DNA from: Pirellulales bacterium
GTDB taxonomy: Bacteria > Planctomycetota > Planctomycetia > Pirellulales > JAICIG01
DNA length: 52,484 bases
NCBI GenBank assembly: GCA_025927475.1
Contig: JAICLL010000024.1
Span: 1-52,484 of the forward strand
Direction: 5' to 3'
Shown: in pieces, positions 33,284 through 42,525 of the stretch
How positions within the stretch are numbered: the first letter of the stretch is position 1
Layout of the letters: the number at the start of each line of letters is the position of its first letter
Program-made: the position numbers and the translations under genes
Notes under the pieces: model-generated
Seen by the model: the letters and a program-made list of their open reading frames with translations, nothing else
Database searches by the model: none
What the model was told of the DNA's origin: nothing

Positions 33284-33700
33284 GTGAATAATCAACGGAT
33301 CGTAAATCGCAACGGCTCTCCCAGGAAGACGATTCGAGAGCATACTGATTTGGAGGTCTACCGACGTGCCTTTGCAGCAGCAATGCGGATCTTTGAACTC
33401 ACGAAGACTTTCCCGCGAGAGGAACGGTATTCACTCACCGATCAGATTCGCCGCGCATCGCGGTCGGTCTGCACGAATCTCGCTGAAGGATGGCGCAAAC
33501 GCCGGTATCGCGCTGCATTTATTTGTAAATTGAATGACAGCGAAGGCGAAGCCGCCGAAACACAGGGCTGGATTCAGTTTTCCGTAGAATGCGGCTATCT
33601 GAAGCGTGAAGTCGCCGCCGAGTTGTATCGAGAATACGGTGATATCCTGGGCATGCTGGTGCGCATGATCGAAACCGCTGACAATTGGGTACTCCGATGA
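33284..33700 (+). CDS. Four-helix-bundle protein (S23/IVP, Avd-like family)
   Basis: GTG 33284, with GGAG eight bases upstream, gives 138 residues. The core reads [60 protein letters not shown] and [20 protein letters not shown]. This is the four-helix-bundle (TIGR02436) family first known from 23S rRNA intervening sequences and related to the accessory Avd protein of diversity-generating retroelements. The protein binds nucleic acid; its role as a free-standing gene is unknown. The ORF could extend upstream through the tandem array, but that part is repeat. It splits two genes that are normally adjacent, so it probably arrived with the array as a mobile cassette. Its stop overlaps the next ATG (ATGA). 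Confidence 0.88.
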   Translation: MNNQRIVNRNGSPRKTIREHTDLEVYRRAFAAAMRIFELTKTFPREERYSLTDQIRRASRSVCTNLAEGWRKRRYRAAFICKLNDSEGEAAETQGWIQFSVECGYLKREVAAELYREYGDILGMLVRMIETADNWVLR

Positions 33701-35241
33701 ACAAAGAATTCTTCCCTGCTGCCATGCCCCATTGCTCCCATGCCCCCATGCCCCCGAGCTCCCCTGCTCCCCCGCTCCGCCTTTCCAACTGGCGCCGAAC
33801 GCGGCGCAGCTTCCTGGCCGACACGGGCATGGGTTTTACCGGGCTCGCCCTCGGCGCGCTGTTGTTCAAGGATGGGGTAATTCGCGCCGACGAGAATGCA
33901 CCCAGCGAGGGACCAAAATCCGGCCCGCATCATCCGCCCAAAGCGAAGAATGTCATCTGGATCTTTCTCTGCGGCGGCGTCAGCCATATGGAAAGCTTTG
34001 ATGTCAAGCCGGAGCTGAACAAGTACGCCGGCAAGTCCATCGAAGATTCGCCGTACAAATCGTTTCTCGATCCCGACCGGATCAACAAAAACCTGGTCGG
34101 CATCAACCCCGCCCACATGCAGCGCAAAGAACTGATGGGCCTGCAAACCGGCTATCGCCCCTATGGTCAGTGCGGGCTGGAAGTCGGCGACTGGTTTACG
34201 CACATCGGCTCTTGCGCCGACGACCTGGCGGTAGTCCGTTCGCTCTGGACCATTCACAACGACCACGGCACGCAGCTCACCTGGCACACCGGCCGCCATC
34301 CGCGCGAAGGCGCCTTCCCGACCATCGGTTCTTGGATCAGCTACGGGCTGGGTTCGCTCAATGAAAACCTGCCCGATTATGTGGTGCTCGGCACGCCGAC
34401 GGGCGATTGCTGCGGCGGCGAGTGGACACACGGTGCCGGGTACCTGGGGCCGGAATATGCCGGCGTGCGGCTCGACGTGGGCGCCAAAAATCCCTTGCCT
34501 TTCGTCGCGCCGGCCGATGGCGGCGTGCTCGTCGAAGAGCAGGCCGCCGAATTCAGCCTGCTGGGCCGATTAAACACGCTGGCTGGCATCGACTATCCCG
34601 ACGACGCCGCGCTGCGGGCTCGCATCAAGTCGTATGAACTGGCGTTCGGCATGCAGACGGCGGTGCCCGAAACGCTCGACCTGGCCAAAGAGACTGCGGC
34701 GACGCAGCAGCTTTACGGGCTCGACAGCGGGCCGACGCAGTCTTTCGGCAAGCTTTGTTTGTCGGCGCGGCGGCTGGTCGAGCGCGGCGTGCGGTTTGTG
34801 CAGGTGTTTCACGGCGGCGGTGGGGGCGGCTCTTGGGACGCCCATTCGGAAATCAAATCGAACCACACCAACCTGGCGGCCCAGGTCGACAAGCCGATCG
34901 CCGGCCTGCTGACCGATCTGAAGCGGCGCGGCATGCTCGATGAGACATTGGTGGTGTGGGGCACCGAGTTTGGCCGCACTCCGGCGGCGCAGGGCACCGG
35001 CCGCGATCATCATCCGCAGGCCTTTTGCGCCTGGCTGGCTGGCGGCGGCATCAAGGGCGGCGTGACGCACGGCACGACCGACGAGCTCGGCTTTTACTCC
35101 ATCGAAAACCCCCACTATGTGACCGACATTCACGCCACGGTGTTGCACCAGCTTGGTCTCGACCCGCGCCGGCTCGAAGTGCCCGGCCGCCGCCGCCTGG
35201 AGATCGACCTGGGAAGGCCGATTGTGGAGATCGTTGCCTAG
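33697..35241 (+). CDS. DUF1501 protein, Tat-exported
   Basis: The 514-residue protein carries RRTRRSFLADTGMGFTGLAL (twin Arg at 36-37), a Tat signal. KNVIWIFLCGGVSHMESFDV, HIGSCADDLAVVRSLW, GTQLTWHTGR, RGVRFVQVFHGGGGGGSWDA, LVVWGTEFGRTPAAQGTGRD and HHPQAF follow. DUF1501 is a sulfatase/alkaline-phosphatase-fold family (the GTEFGRTP segment is its best mark) and is usually encoded right after a DUF1549/DUF1553 gene. The metal-ligand-like Asp/His residues are present. The first 31 residues ([20 protein letters not shown]) look like translated low-complexity DNA rather than a Tat leader. ATG 33697 overlaps the four-helix-bundle stop. Confidence 0.92.
   Translation: MNKEFFPAAMPHCSHAPMPPSSPAPPLRLSNWRRTRRSFLADTGMGFTGLALGALLFKDGVIRADENAPSEGPKSGPHHPPKAKNVIWIFLCGGVSHMESFDVKPELNKYAGKSIEDSPYKSFLDPDRINKNLVGINPAHMQRKELMGLQTGYRPYGQCGLEVGDWFTHIGSCADDLAVVRSLWTIHNDHGTQLTWHTGRHPREGAFPTIGSWISYGLGSLNENLPDYVVLGTPTGDCCGGEWTHGAGYLGPEYAGVRLDVGAKNPLPFVAPADGGVLVEEQAAEFSLLGRLNTLAGIDYPDDAALRARIKSYELAFGMQTAVPETLDLAKETAATQQLYGLDSGPTQSFGKLCLSARRLVERGVRFVQVFHGGGGGGSWDAHSEIKSNHTNLAAQVDKPIAGLLTDLKRRGMLDETLVVWGTEFGRTPAAQGTGRDHHPQAFCAWLAGGGIKGGVTHGTTDELGFYSIENPHYVTDIHATVLHQLGLDPRRLEVPGRRRLEIDLGRPIVEIVA
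33711..33780. repeat. Low-complexity CCCATGC repeat in the DUF1501 5' end
   Basis: This stretch consists of CATGCCCC/CCCATG/GCTCCC-like direct repeats, such as CCATGCCCCCATGCCCCCG. It encodes the atypical N terminus of the DUF1501 protein before the twin-arginine motif and follows directly after the four-helix-bundle gene, so it may be the downstream boundary of the inserted cassette. Confidence 0.5.
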
Positions 35242-35331
35242 GGAAGACGCAACGATGGACGAACTGGAAACACGTCGGTGGTTGGCTTACATTAGTGAGG
35301 ACACCGCCCCTCCTCAAAGAAGCCGCTCCAT

Positions 35332-37533
35332 ATGAGTTACTCCGCTATTGCCCGCCTCCGTCTGCTAAGCATTACGCTCGTCCTTCTGGCAATTTCAACC
35401 GCCGCGGCCGATGTGCCACGCGCCCTGCCGGCGGGAAAGACACCGGCCGACGAACGCCTTGGTCCTCCCAAAGACCTCGATGGTTACTTTCCGCTGAGCG
35501 TGCCCGGCAGTGTCGACCAGTGGAATCAGCGCGCCGAACGGGTCCGGCGACAGGTCAAAGTGGCCACCGGCCTTTGGCCAATGCCGACCAGCACACCGCT
35601 GAACGCGGTGGTGCACGGCGCCATCGAGCGCGAGGGCTACACCGTCGAACGCGTTTATTTGGAAAGCTATCCCGGGCATTTTGTCACCGGCAGTCTTTAT
35701 CGCCCGCGGGGTCGCAGCGGCAAGCTGCCGGCGGTTTTGTGCCCGCACGGGCATTGGGCCAACGGGCGGTTTTTCGACGCCGGAGTCGATTCGGCCCGCC
35801 GGCAGATCACCCTCGGCGCCGAGCGGTTCGTCAACAGCGGTCGCTTTCCGTTGCAGGCTCGTTGCGTGCAGTTAGCCCGCATGGGCTGCATCGTCTTTCA
35901 CTACGATATGATCGGCAACGCCGATAGCTTGCAACTCTCACGCGAGTTGGTCCATGGCTATGCGAAGCAACGCCCGCAGATGGACACTGGCGACCGTTGG
36001 GGATTCTTCAGCACGCAGGCCGAGTTGCGGATGCAATCGGTCATGGGCTTGCAGACCTACAACTCGGTGCGAGCGCTGGATTGGCTCAGTCAGCTTCCGG
36101 GGGTCGATCCCGCGCGCATCGGCGTCACCGGCGCCAGCGGCGGCGGCACGCAGACGTTCATTCTCGGCGCAGTCGATCCGCGGCCCGCGGTCGCCTTTCC
36201 CGCCGTGATGGTCTCAACCGCCATGCAAGGCGGCTGCACCTGCGAAAACTGCAGCCTGTTGCGCGTCGACACCGGCAACATCGAGATCGCCGGGCTGTTC
36301 GCTCCCAAGCCGCTGGGCATGACCGGCGCCGACGATTGGACCAAAGAGATTGCCAGTAAGGGCCTGCCGGAGTTACAGCAACTTTACAAGCTGCTGGGCG
36401 CCGAGGGCCAAGTCATGGCCAAGCCGCTGTTGCACTTCCCGCACAACTACAACTACGTCAGTCGCGCGGTCATGTATGCTTGGTTCAACAAGCATTTGAA
36501 GCTCGGGTATCAGGACCCGATCGTCGAGGAAGACTTTGTGCCGCTATCGATCGCCGAGATGACCGTCTGGGACGGCTCGCATCCCAAACCGCCTTCCGGC
36601 GACGATTATGAACGCAGCCTAGTTCAATATCTCACCGACGAGGCCCAGCGGCAGATGACCGCTTTGACGCCCAAAGACGCGCCGTCGCTGACCAAGTATC
36701 GAGAGGTCGTCGGCGGGGCCGTTGATGTCTTGATCGGGCACAACCTGGCCGACATCGGCACGCCGGAGTTCGACAAAACCGCCGAGCAAGACCGCGGCGA
36801 TTATTGGCAGTTTCTCGGCGTCTTGCGAAACTCGCGGCACGGACAGCAATTGCCGGCCCTGTTTTTAGAGCCAAAGAACTGGAATCAGCGCGTGGTGATT
36901 TGGATCGGCGAATCAGGCAAAGCCGGCTTGCTGAACGGCGACGGCAGCCCCCAGCCCGAAATCGCGCGGCTGCTGGCGGCGGGCAACGCCGTGGCGAGCA
37001 TCGACCTGCTCGGCCAGGGCGAATTCTTGATGCCCGGACAGACGCCCCTGAAAAATCGCCGAGTGAAAAACCCGCGTGAATTTGCCGGATACACGTATGG
37101 CTACAATCACACACTCTTCGCCGATCGCGTCCATGACATTTTGACTTTGATCTCCTTCGTCAAAAACAACGAGCGGAAGCCCGAGCATATCGATCTGGTT
37201 GGGCTGGGGGGCGCGGGCCGTTGGGTGGCCGCGGCTGCCGCTCAGGCAGGAGACGCCATCGACCGCGTCGCCATCGACACCGCGGGTTTTCGGTTTCGCA
37301 ATCTCACGACTTTTGACGATGCTGATTTCTTGCCCGGCATCGTCAAATATGGAGACCTGCCGGCCCTGATCGCTTTGATCGCACCGAGGCCACTTTGGCT
37401 GGCCGGCGAGACAGCGCCGCCCGCTCCCGTGGGCGAAGCGTACTCGGCGGCCGGCAAATCGGGCAACGTCTCGCTCTACCGCGGCGACAAAAGCGAGACC
37501 GCCAAGAACGCGATCGATTGGCTGCTCAAATGA
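35332..37533 (+). CDS. Exported two-lobed alpha/beta hydrolase (acetylxylan-esterase-like)
   Basis: The 733-residue protein starts with a signal peptide (LRLLSITLVLLAISTAAADV). An alpha/beta-hydrolase domain follows with VTGSLYRPRGRSGKLPAVLC, PHGHWANGRF, RMGCIVFHYDMIGNADS and GVTGASGGGTQTF, where S269 is the likely nucleophile. A second hydrolase-like lobe from about residue 500 (VVIWIGESGKAGLLN, SIDLLGQGEF, DLVGLGGAGRWVA) lacks a clear GxSxG, having GGAGR instead. The layout recalls planctomycete acetylxylan esterase/S15-like proteins acting on plant or algal polysaccharides. It lies 90 bp after the DUF1501 gene and could share a transcript. No terminator is visible between them. The substrate is unproven. 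Confidence 0.85.
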   Translation: MSYSAIARLRLLSITLVLLAISTAAADVPRALPAGKTPADERLGPPKDLDGYFPLSVPGSVDQWNQRAERVRRQVKVATGLWPMPTSTPLNAVVHGAIEREGYTVERVYLESYPGHFVTGSLYRPRGRSGKLPAVLCPHGHWANGRFFDAGVDSARRQITLGAERFVNSGRFPLQARCVQLARMGCIVFHYDMIGNADSLQLSRELVHGYAKQRPQMDTGDRWGFFSTQAELRMQSVMGLQTYNSVRALDWLSQLPGVDPARIGVTGASGGGTQTFILGAVDPRPAVAFPAVMVSTAMQGGCTCENCSLLRVDTGNIEIAGLFAPKPLGMTGADDWTKEIASKGLPELQQLYKLLGAEGQVMAKPLLHFPHNYNYVSRAVMYAWFNKHLKLGYQDPIVEEDFVPLSIAEMTVWDGSHPKPPSGDDYERSLVQYLTDEAQRQMTALTPKDAPSLTKYREVVGGAVDVLIGHNLADIGTPEFDKTAEQDRGDYWQFLGVLRNSRHGQQLPALFLEPKNWNQRVVIWIGESGKAGLLNGDGSPQPEIARLLAAGNAVASIDLLGQGEFLMPGQTPLKNRRVKNPREFAGYTYGYNHTLFADRVHDILTLISFVKNNERKPEHIDLVGLGGAGRWVAAAAAQAGDAIDRVAIDTAGFRFRNLTTFDDADFLPGIVKYGDLPALIALIAPRPLWLAGETAPPAPVGEAYSAAGKSGNVSLYRGDKSETAKNAIDWLLK

Positions 37534-37574
37534 GCCATGAGCTTTGTCGACGGACAAAACCGAAGCATGCCGCG

Positions 37575-37784
37575 CTATCTGCGGCGGTTCAGCGCAGCGC
37601 GCTCGCGAAATCCCGAATTCGGCGACGCCAAATGAATCCAGCGAGCGACGAGCTTTTCGAGCTCGCCATCCAGCCAAAGAGCGAAGGGGGCGGAAACGTC
37701 TTCGCCTTGCACGGGCAGTCCAAAGTGTTGATCGTGATCGGCCGCCGAAGGCCGTCGCTTGCCTGATTTCGATGCCTGACTCAT
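37575..37784 (-). CDS. Small hypothetical protein (69 aa)
   Basis: The ORF begins MSQASKSGKRRPSAADHDQH and continues GEDVSAPFALWLDGELEKLV and ARWIHLASPNSG, a pattern I have the impression of having seen in small planctomycete hypotheticals, though I cannot name a family. TTGGGGGATTGC precedes ATG 37784, with GGGGGA about ten bases upstream. It faces the hydrolase gene on the opposite strand, 41 bp away. The basic N terminus and helical centre suggest a soluble protein. No role can be assigned. It may be spurious, but its composition is less repeat-like than most antisense frames here. Confidence 0.45.
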   Translation of the reverse strand: MSQASKSGKRRPSAADHDQHFGLPVQGEDVSAPFALWLDGELEKLVARWIHLASPNSGFRERAALNRRR

Positions 37785-38217
37785 CGTTGCAATCCCCCAA
37801 TGCCTCCTGTCGCCACTGCCTTCGCCGAAAGGGTCATTCTGGCAGGAGCAACCTTGGCAGCAGAAAAGAGCGATTCCTGTGCCAGCCGGCCGCTCGTAGG
37901 AGATGACAGCCGGAAAGCCCGCTAGGTTCGCGGCCTAAGCGGCATGTGGAACAGGGGTTACTTCGGTAGGCCGAACACACCCTCATCTCAGCCAGGTTAG
38001 GCGCTAAGTTGAAGCCCCTGTCGCGTTATCGCGACATGCGGCGCGAGATGGAGCCAGGGCGGAAAAAAGAGCCTGACGGCGGCTGGCAGTCTGAAGCGGA
38101 ACTGCTTGTCAGCCCGTGGCCGTTGGCCTATGATGCGGTCGATACATCATTAGGCGTTGATGGGTGCTTGCGGCGCCCAGTAAAAGGGCGAACCAGCAGA
38201 GACGGAGAGACCACCGC
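37785..38217 (+). other. Hairpin-rich intergenic stretch, possible structured RNA
   Basis: No convincing protein gene lies in these 430 bp. Several stem-loops are visible: 37917-37943 (GCCCGCTAGG against CCTAAGCGGC, with small bulges), 37962-37975 (TTCGG-TAGG-CCGAA) and 38019-38036 (TGTCGCG-TTAT-CGCGACA, perfect). ACAGGGG near 37951 is complementary to CCCCTGT near 38015 and could enclose the middle hairpin. No riboswitch, tmRNA, RNase P or 6S signature was recognised. It precedes the second DUF1501 gene, so it could be a leader RNA of that gene or an independent small RNA. Confidence 0.4.
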
Positions 38218-39579
38218 ATGTTGACGATCTTAGGCAAACCCTCGCGCGGTTTTTGTGATGGCCTGAACCGCCGCAGCTTTCTCAAGATCGGCGGCATGGC
38301 GCTGGGCGGGCTTTCGCTGCCGCAGTTGCTCGCCGCCGAGGCCCGGGCTGGCTCGGGCCGGTCCCACAAGGCGATCATCAATATCTTCCTGCCCGGCGGC
38401 CCTCCGCATCTGGATATGTGGGACATCAAGACGGAGGCGCCCGCGGAGATTCGCGGTGAGTTTTCGGCGATTCCGACCAAAGTGCCGGGCATCGAAATCA
38501 GCGAGATGTTTCCGCGAATCGCGTCGATGATGGACAAATTTGTGCCGATTCGCACCATTGTCGGCGCGTTTGGCGGGCACGATGGCTACCAGTGCATGAC
38601 CGGGCGCGTTCCGAACAATCCGCCCGGCGGTGGCTGGCCGGCCATGGGCGCGTGGGTGTCGAAGGCGCAAGGCGCTACGCGGCCCGGCGTGCCGCCCCAT
38701 CTGTCGCTAATGTACAAGACCAGCACCCGCACCTGGGGAGATCCGGGCAACGGCGGTTTTTTAGGCGCCGCCCATGCGCCGTTCCGCCTGATGGGCGGCC
38801 CCGGGCAGCGGCTGGCCGACGATATGGTGCTCGGCGGCATTACGGTCGAGCGGCTGCGCGACCGCACCCAGCTTCTGAGCTCGTTCGACAACTTCCGCCG
38901 CCAAGCCGACGCCAGTGGCGTCATGGAGGGCATGGACGCCTACACGCAGCAGGCGATGGGCATTCTCACCAGTTCGGGCCTGGCCGACGCGCTCGACTTG
39001 TCAAAAGAAGACCCCAAAATCGTCGAGCGCTATGGCAAGAACGACCCCAAATATCAGCGCGATGGCGCGCCGCGGATGGTCGAGACGTTTTGCGTCGCGC
39101 GGCGGTTAATCGAAGCCGGCGCGCGGGTCGTGTCGATGAACTTCAGCCGCTGGGACTGGCACGGTCCCGATGGCATGAACTATGTCGAAGGGCGGATCGA
39201 CATGCCGCTGCTCGACCAGGCCCTTTCGGCCCTGGTGAGCGACCTGCACGAACGCGGCATGGAACGCGATGTGTCGGTGGTCTGCTGGGGCGAGTTCGGT
39301 CGCACGCCGCGCATAAACCGAAACGCCAGCCGCGACCACTGGCCGCAGGTCTCGTGCGCCATCATGGCCGGCGGCGGCATGCGCACCGGCCAGGTGATCG
39401 GCCGCACCAACCGGCTCGGCGAATATGCCGCCTCGCGCCCGGTGACCTTCCAGGAAGTTTTTGCCACGCTGTTCCACAACGTCGGCATCGACGTCAACAC
39501 GGTCACCGCGCTCGACACGCACGGGCGGCCGCAATATCTGGTCGAGTCGGGCACACAGCCCATGCCCGAGTTGGTGTGA
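38218..39579 (+). CDS. DUF1501 protein, Tat-exported (second copy)
   Basis: The 453-residue protein has a typical Tat leader, [20 protein letters not shown] (twin Arg 18-19). The family segments [79 protein letters not shown] and [20 protein letters not shown] follow. ATG 38218 has a GGAG upstream and immediately precedes the leader; the frame upstream to 38164 is dropped. It differs in detail from the DUF1501 protein at 33697, so it is a paralogue of a different subgroup and not a recent duplicate. No DUF1549 partner is directly adjacent. The family's substrate is unknown. Confidence 0.93.
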   Translation: MLTILGKPSRGFCDGLNRRSFLKIGGMALGGLSLPQLLAAEARAGSGRSHKAIINIFLPGGPPHLDMWDIKTEAPAEIRGEFSAIPTKVPGIEISEMFPRIASMMDKFVPIRTIVGAFGGHDGYQCMTGRVPNNPPGGGWPAMGAWVSKAQGATRPGVPPHLSLMYKTSTRTWGDPGNGGFLGAAHAPFRLMGGPGQRLADDMVLGGITVERLRDRTQLLSSFDNFRRQADASGVMEGMDAYTQQAMGILTSSGLADALDLSKEDPKIVERYGKNDPKYQRDGAPRMVETFCVARRLIEAGARVVSMNFSRWDWHGPDGMNYVEGRIDMPLLDQALSALVSDLHERGMERDVSVVCWGEFGRTPRINRNASRDHWPQVSCAIMAGGGMRTGQVIGRTNRLGEYAASRPVTFQEVFATLFHNVGIDVNTVTALDTHGRPQYLVESGTQPMPELV

Positions 39580-39596
39580 GGGCTCGTTGCCCGAAC

Positions 39597-40280
39597 TCAG
39601 AGCTTGGGCCACTCTGGCGGGTTTGGCGCCGTAAGCGTCAAGCGCTCGTGGCGCGTGGGGTGAGTGAATTCGAGCTGCCGCGAGTGCAGGGCGATGCCGG
39701 AGGGAAAGGCGGCCCGGCTGCCGTATTTGCGGTCGCCCAAAATGGGCAGGCCGCGATGCGACAATTGCACCCGAATCTGGTGCTTGCGCCCAGAGTGCAG
39801 GACGATCTCTAACAGCCAACCGGCGCGGGTTTCCGAAACTCGGCGATAGCTGAGGCTGGCCTGCTGCGCCTGCGATGCGGCGCTCGCCGCCACACACATT
39901 CGCATCCGCCGCTCGTCTTTGACAAGCCAATCGACGCATTCGGCCGTGGGCTCGGGCAGGCCCGACACGATTGCCCAATAAAGCTTTTGAATCGAGCGCG
40001 CGCGAAACTGTTCGGCCAACCGCGCCGCCGCTTTGCTGGTGCGAGCGAACAACACCACACCAGAAACCGCCGCATCGAGCCGGCTGACGGTGCCCAAATA
40101 CACGCCGCCGGGCTTCAGATATTTCAGCTTGATGTATTCCTTGGCCAGAGACCACAAGCTGGGCCGCCCCGCCTCGACGCCCATGGTCGCCAAGCCGGCC
40201 GGCTTGTTGAGCGCGAGCAAATGGTTGTCTTCATAGAGCACGCGGTCGGCGATCGTCGGTTGTTTGGGCAATCGCGACAC
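39597..40280 (-). CDS. RluA-family pseudouridine synthase
   Basis: The 227-residue protein contains LYEDNHLLALNKPAGLATMG, GTVSRLDAAVSGVVLFART with the catalytic Asp at residue 69 in SRLDAAVSG, QKLYWAIVSG, YRRV, LEIVLHSGRKHQIRVQLSHR and GLPILGDRKYG. RluA enzymes isomerise uridine to pseudouridine in rRNA or tRNA. No S4 RNA-binding domain is present, so it is a short RluA-type member (possibly RluC/TruC-like); the target base is not predictable. The gene lies six bases behind ftsH on the same strand, suggesting one transcript, and converges on the DUF1501 gene. Confidence 0.93.
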   Translation of the reverse strand: MSRLPKQPTIADRVLYEDNHLLALNKPAGLATMGVEAGRPSLWSLAKEYIKLKYLKPGGVYLGTVSRLDAAVSGVVLFARTSKAAARLAEQFRARSIQKLYWAIVSGLPEPTAECVDWLVKDERRMRMCVAASAASQAQQASLSYRRVSETRAGWLLEIVLHSGRKHQIRVQLSHRGLPILGDRKYGSRAAFPSGIALHSRQLEFTHPTRHERLTLTAPNPPEWPKL

Positions 40281-40286
40281 AGGCTT

Positions 40287-42344
40287 TCAGCCGGCTTCGA
40301 CCTGAGCGGCGCTGCCCGCCAAAGCGGCCTTGCCGTTGGACGATATGCCGCGCGTCGGCGATGGGCCAATCAGCGCCTCAATCTCGCGGTCGTCCAGAAT
40401 CTCTTGTTCGGCCAAGGTGGTGGCCAGCTTATCGAGCTGATCGCGGTTTTTATCAAGCAGCTTGTGGGCCCGCTCGGCCGCTTCGTGCAGAATGCGCGCC
40501 ACCTCTTCATCGATCAAGTGCGCCGTATGCTCGCTGAATTCGCGCTGCTCGACGATCTCTTTGCCCAAAAACGGATGCTCCTCGCTGGTGCGATAGGCCA
40601 CCGGTCCCAGCCGCTCGCTCATGCCCCAGTGCGTGACCATCCGCCGGGCAAGTTGCGTGGCTCGCTTCAGATCGTCTTCGGCGCCGGCGCTGTATTCGTC
40701 GAACACCAGCTTCTCGGCAGCGCGGCCACCCATCATGAACACCAGCCGCGCGTGCAGCTCGCCCTCGCCGATATTCAGCCGGTCTTCTTCCGGCAACAAC
40801 TGCGTGACGCCCAATGCCCGACCGCGCGGAATGATGGTCACCTTGTGCAACCGGTCGGCGCCGGGCACCAACCAAGCCAGCAGCGCATGCCCCGATTCGT
40901 GGTACGAGGTCATCATCTTTTCTTTGCCGGTGAGCACCTCTTCGCGCTTGGGACCCATGAGCACTTTGTCGCGGGCGATTTCGAAATCGGCCATGTCGAC
41001 CTTGTCTTTGCCTTCGCGCGTGGCCCACAGGGCCGCCTCGTTCACCAGGTTGCGAATGTCGGCCCCGGTGAGTCCCACGGTGCCGCTGGCCAGGCGGTGC
41101 AAATCGACGTCATCGGCCAGCGGAACTTCGCGGCAATGCACCTTGAAAATTGCCTCGCGGCCCTTCAGGTTCGGGCGGTCGACCGTGACGTGCCGATCGA
41201 AACGTCCAGGCCGCAGCAAGGCGGGATCGAGCACATCGGGCCGGTTGGTGGCGGCCAGCACGATGACCGCTTCATTGGGGCTGAAGCCATCCATTTCGCT
41301 CAGGATTTGGTTGAGCGTCTGCTCGCGCTCGTCGTGGCCGCCGCCCAAGCCCGCGCCGCGCACGCGCCCAACGGCGTCGATTTCGTCGATGAACAGAATG
41401 CAGGGCGAAGCCTCTTTGGCGGTTTTGAACATATCGCGGACGCGGCTCGCGCCCACGCCCACGAACATCTGGATAAACTCAGAGCCGTTGATCGAAAAGA
41501 AGGGCACGCCGGCCTCGCCCGCCACCGCCTTGGCCAGCAGCGTTTTGCCGGTGCCCGGCGGGCCCATCAACAGCGTGCCTTTGGGAATGCGCCCGCCCAG
41601 CCGCTGAAATTTCTCGGGATTCTTCAGAAACTCAACCACTTCGGTCAACTCGTTTTTCACGCCTTCCAGGCCGGCGACATCGTCAAACGTGATGCGGGCT
41701 TTGCTGTCTTCATAGCGCTTGGCGGGGCTTTTGTTGAATCCCGACAGCAAACCGCCGCCTAGAAATTGATCGCGCGCCCGGCGAAACATGAACCACATCA
41801 GCCCAAACAGCATCAACGGCATCGCCAGATAGATCATGAAATACAGCAACTCGTTGTTGCCGCGCTCGACGACCTGGTAGTGGGCGCCCAGTTGCTTGCG
41901 CATCAGGCGGTCGAGATCGTCACTGGCCAAGGTGCTCAGCACGACCATGAATTCCTTGCCGGCAAGCTGCTCGAAGGTCGCTTCTTTCACGACCGTGGCT
42001 TCCGGGGCAGCACTTCCGGCCGATTGAGCCGATGATTTGGCGGCCGCGGGCTTCTCGTTCGGTTCGGCTTTCGCCGTGCTTTTTTCCGCCGCTTCGGCGG
42101 GCTTGAACTTGCCGTGAATCCGTTGCCCTTCGAGCGTTGCCTCGGCGATGTGCCCTTTCTCAAGCTCCTGTACGAAGCTGCCGTAGCTGATTTCCGCCGG
42201 CTTGGAAGACGCCTTGCCAAACCACAGCAAACCGACCACCGCCAGCACCATCAACAAGATGAGAAGGAAGGGCGGCGTGGCGCGCGGGCGCGTCGGCATC
42301 GGCCGGTCGGGGGCGGGACCGCCGCCCGCGGGTTTGGTCTCCAT
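40287..42344 (-). CDS. ftsH: ATP-dependent zinc metalloprotease FtsH
   Basis: FtsH is a membrane-anchored AAA+ protease that degrades unassembled membrane proteins and short-lived regulators. The 685-residue protein has membrane helices at about 24-43 and 166-186 around an extracytoplasmic domain enlarged by an Ala/Lys/Glu/Pro-rich insert (about 80-118). The AAA module follows: Walker A GPPGTGKT (261-268), pore motif MFVGVGAS, Walker B ILFIDEID (316-323) and second-region-of-homology [20 protein letters not shown]. The zinc motif is HESGH (482-486), with the third ligand probably in [10 protein letters not shown]. All catalytic residues are intact. The gene has its own promoter candidate at 42404-42432 and is followed by the RluA gene. 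Confidence 0.97.
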   Translation of the reverse strand: METKPAGGGPAPDRPMPTRPRATPPFLLILLMVLAVVGLLWFGKASSKPAEISYGSFVQELEKGHIAEATLEGQRIHGKFKPAEAAEKSTAKAEPNEKPAAAKSSAQSAGSAAPEATVVKEATFEQLAGKEFMVVLSTLASDDLDRLMRKQLGAHYQVVERGNNELLYFMIYLAMPLMLFGLMWFMFRRARDQFLGGGLLSGFNKSPAKRYEDSKARITFDDVAGLEGVKNELTEVVEFLKNPEKFQRLGGRIPKGTLLMGPPGTGKTLLAKAVAGEAGVPFFSINGSEFIQMFVGVGASRVRDMFKTAKEASPCILFIDEIDAVGRVRGAGLGGGHDEREQTLNQILSEMDGFSPNEAVIVLAATNRPDVLDPALLRPGRFDRHVTVDRPNLKGREAIFKVHCREVPLADDVDLHRLASGTVGLTGADIRNLVNEAALWATREGKDKVDMADFEIARDKVLMGPKREEVLTGKEKMMTSYHESGHALLAWLVPGADRLHKVTIIPRGRALGVTQLLPEEDRLNIGEGELHARLVFMMGGRAAEKLVFDEYSAGAEDDLKRATQLARRMVTHWGMSERLGPVAYRTSEEHPFLGKEIVEQREFSEHTAHLIDEEVARILHEAAERAHKLLDKNRDQLDKLATTLAEQEILDDREIEALIGPSPTRGISSNGKAALAGSAAQVEAG

Positions 42345-42403
42345 CGCTCGCTCTATCCTCCCGATCGTTTCCGAATGCGGCCCCGAATCGGGCCAAACGA
42401 GTT

Positions 42404-42432
42404 ATTATACCGCTTACACTGGCGATTGGCGA
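42404..42432 (-). promoter_or_regulatory. Promoter candidate for ftsH
   Basis: On the minus strand TCGCCA (42427-42432) and TATAAT (42404-42409) are 17 bp apart; the -10 box is perfect and the -35 box matches four of six bases. Transcription would start about 50 bp before the ftsH ATG. It is back to back with the plus-strand promoter at 42453. Confidence 0.55.
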
Positions 42433-42452
42433 ATGAGGACGTTAAAGCTTAC

Positions 42453-42482
42453 TTGACCCCTTCGCACGCTTACTCTTATAAT
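42453..42482 (+). promoter_or_regulatory. Promoter of the Cys/His-rich protein gene
   Basis: TTGACC (42453-42458) and TATAAT (42477-42482) are 18 bp apart. The -10 box overlaps an ATG at 42481, so that ATG cannot be in the message and the gene must start downstream, at 42526. Confidence 0.65.
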
Positions 42483-42525
42483 GCGGAGCTGTACTGCCGC
42501 CGTGGCAAGCTTGGAAAAACGTCGC

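Noticed and set aside
32721..33383. Minus-strand ORFs full of RVPVSPCPR repeats
   Set aside because: They are a translation of the 8-bp tandem array, which is open in all frames; there is no independent coding evidence.
38009..38224. 71-codon TTG-started ORF before the second DUF1501 gene
   Set aside because: The start is poor, it covers the hairpins at 38019-38036, and it has no conserved-looking sequence.
38592..39812. 406-codon plus-strand ORF over the second DUF1501 gene
   Set aside because: It is an out-of-frame Arg/Ala-rich shadow of the DUF1501 coding sequence.
39987..41762. 591-codon plus-strand ORF opposite ftsH and rluA
   Set aside because: It is antisense to two well-supported genes and has mirror-frame composition.
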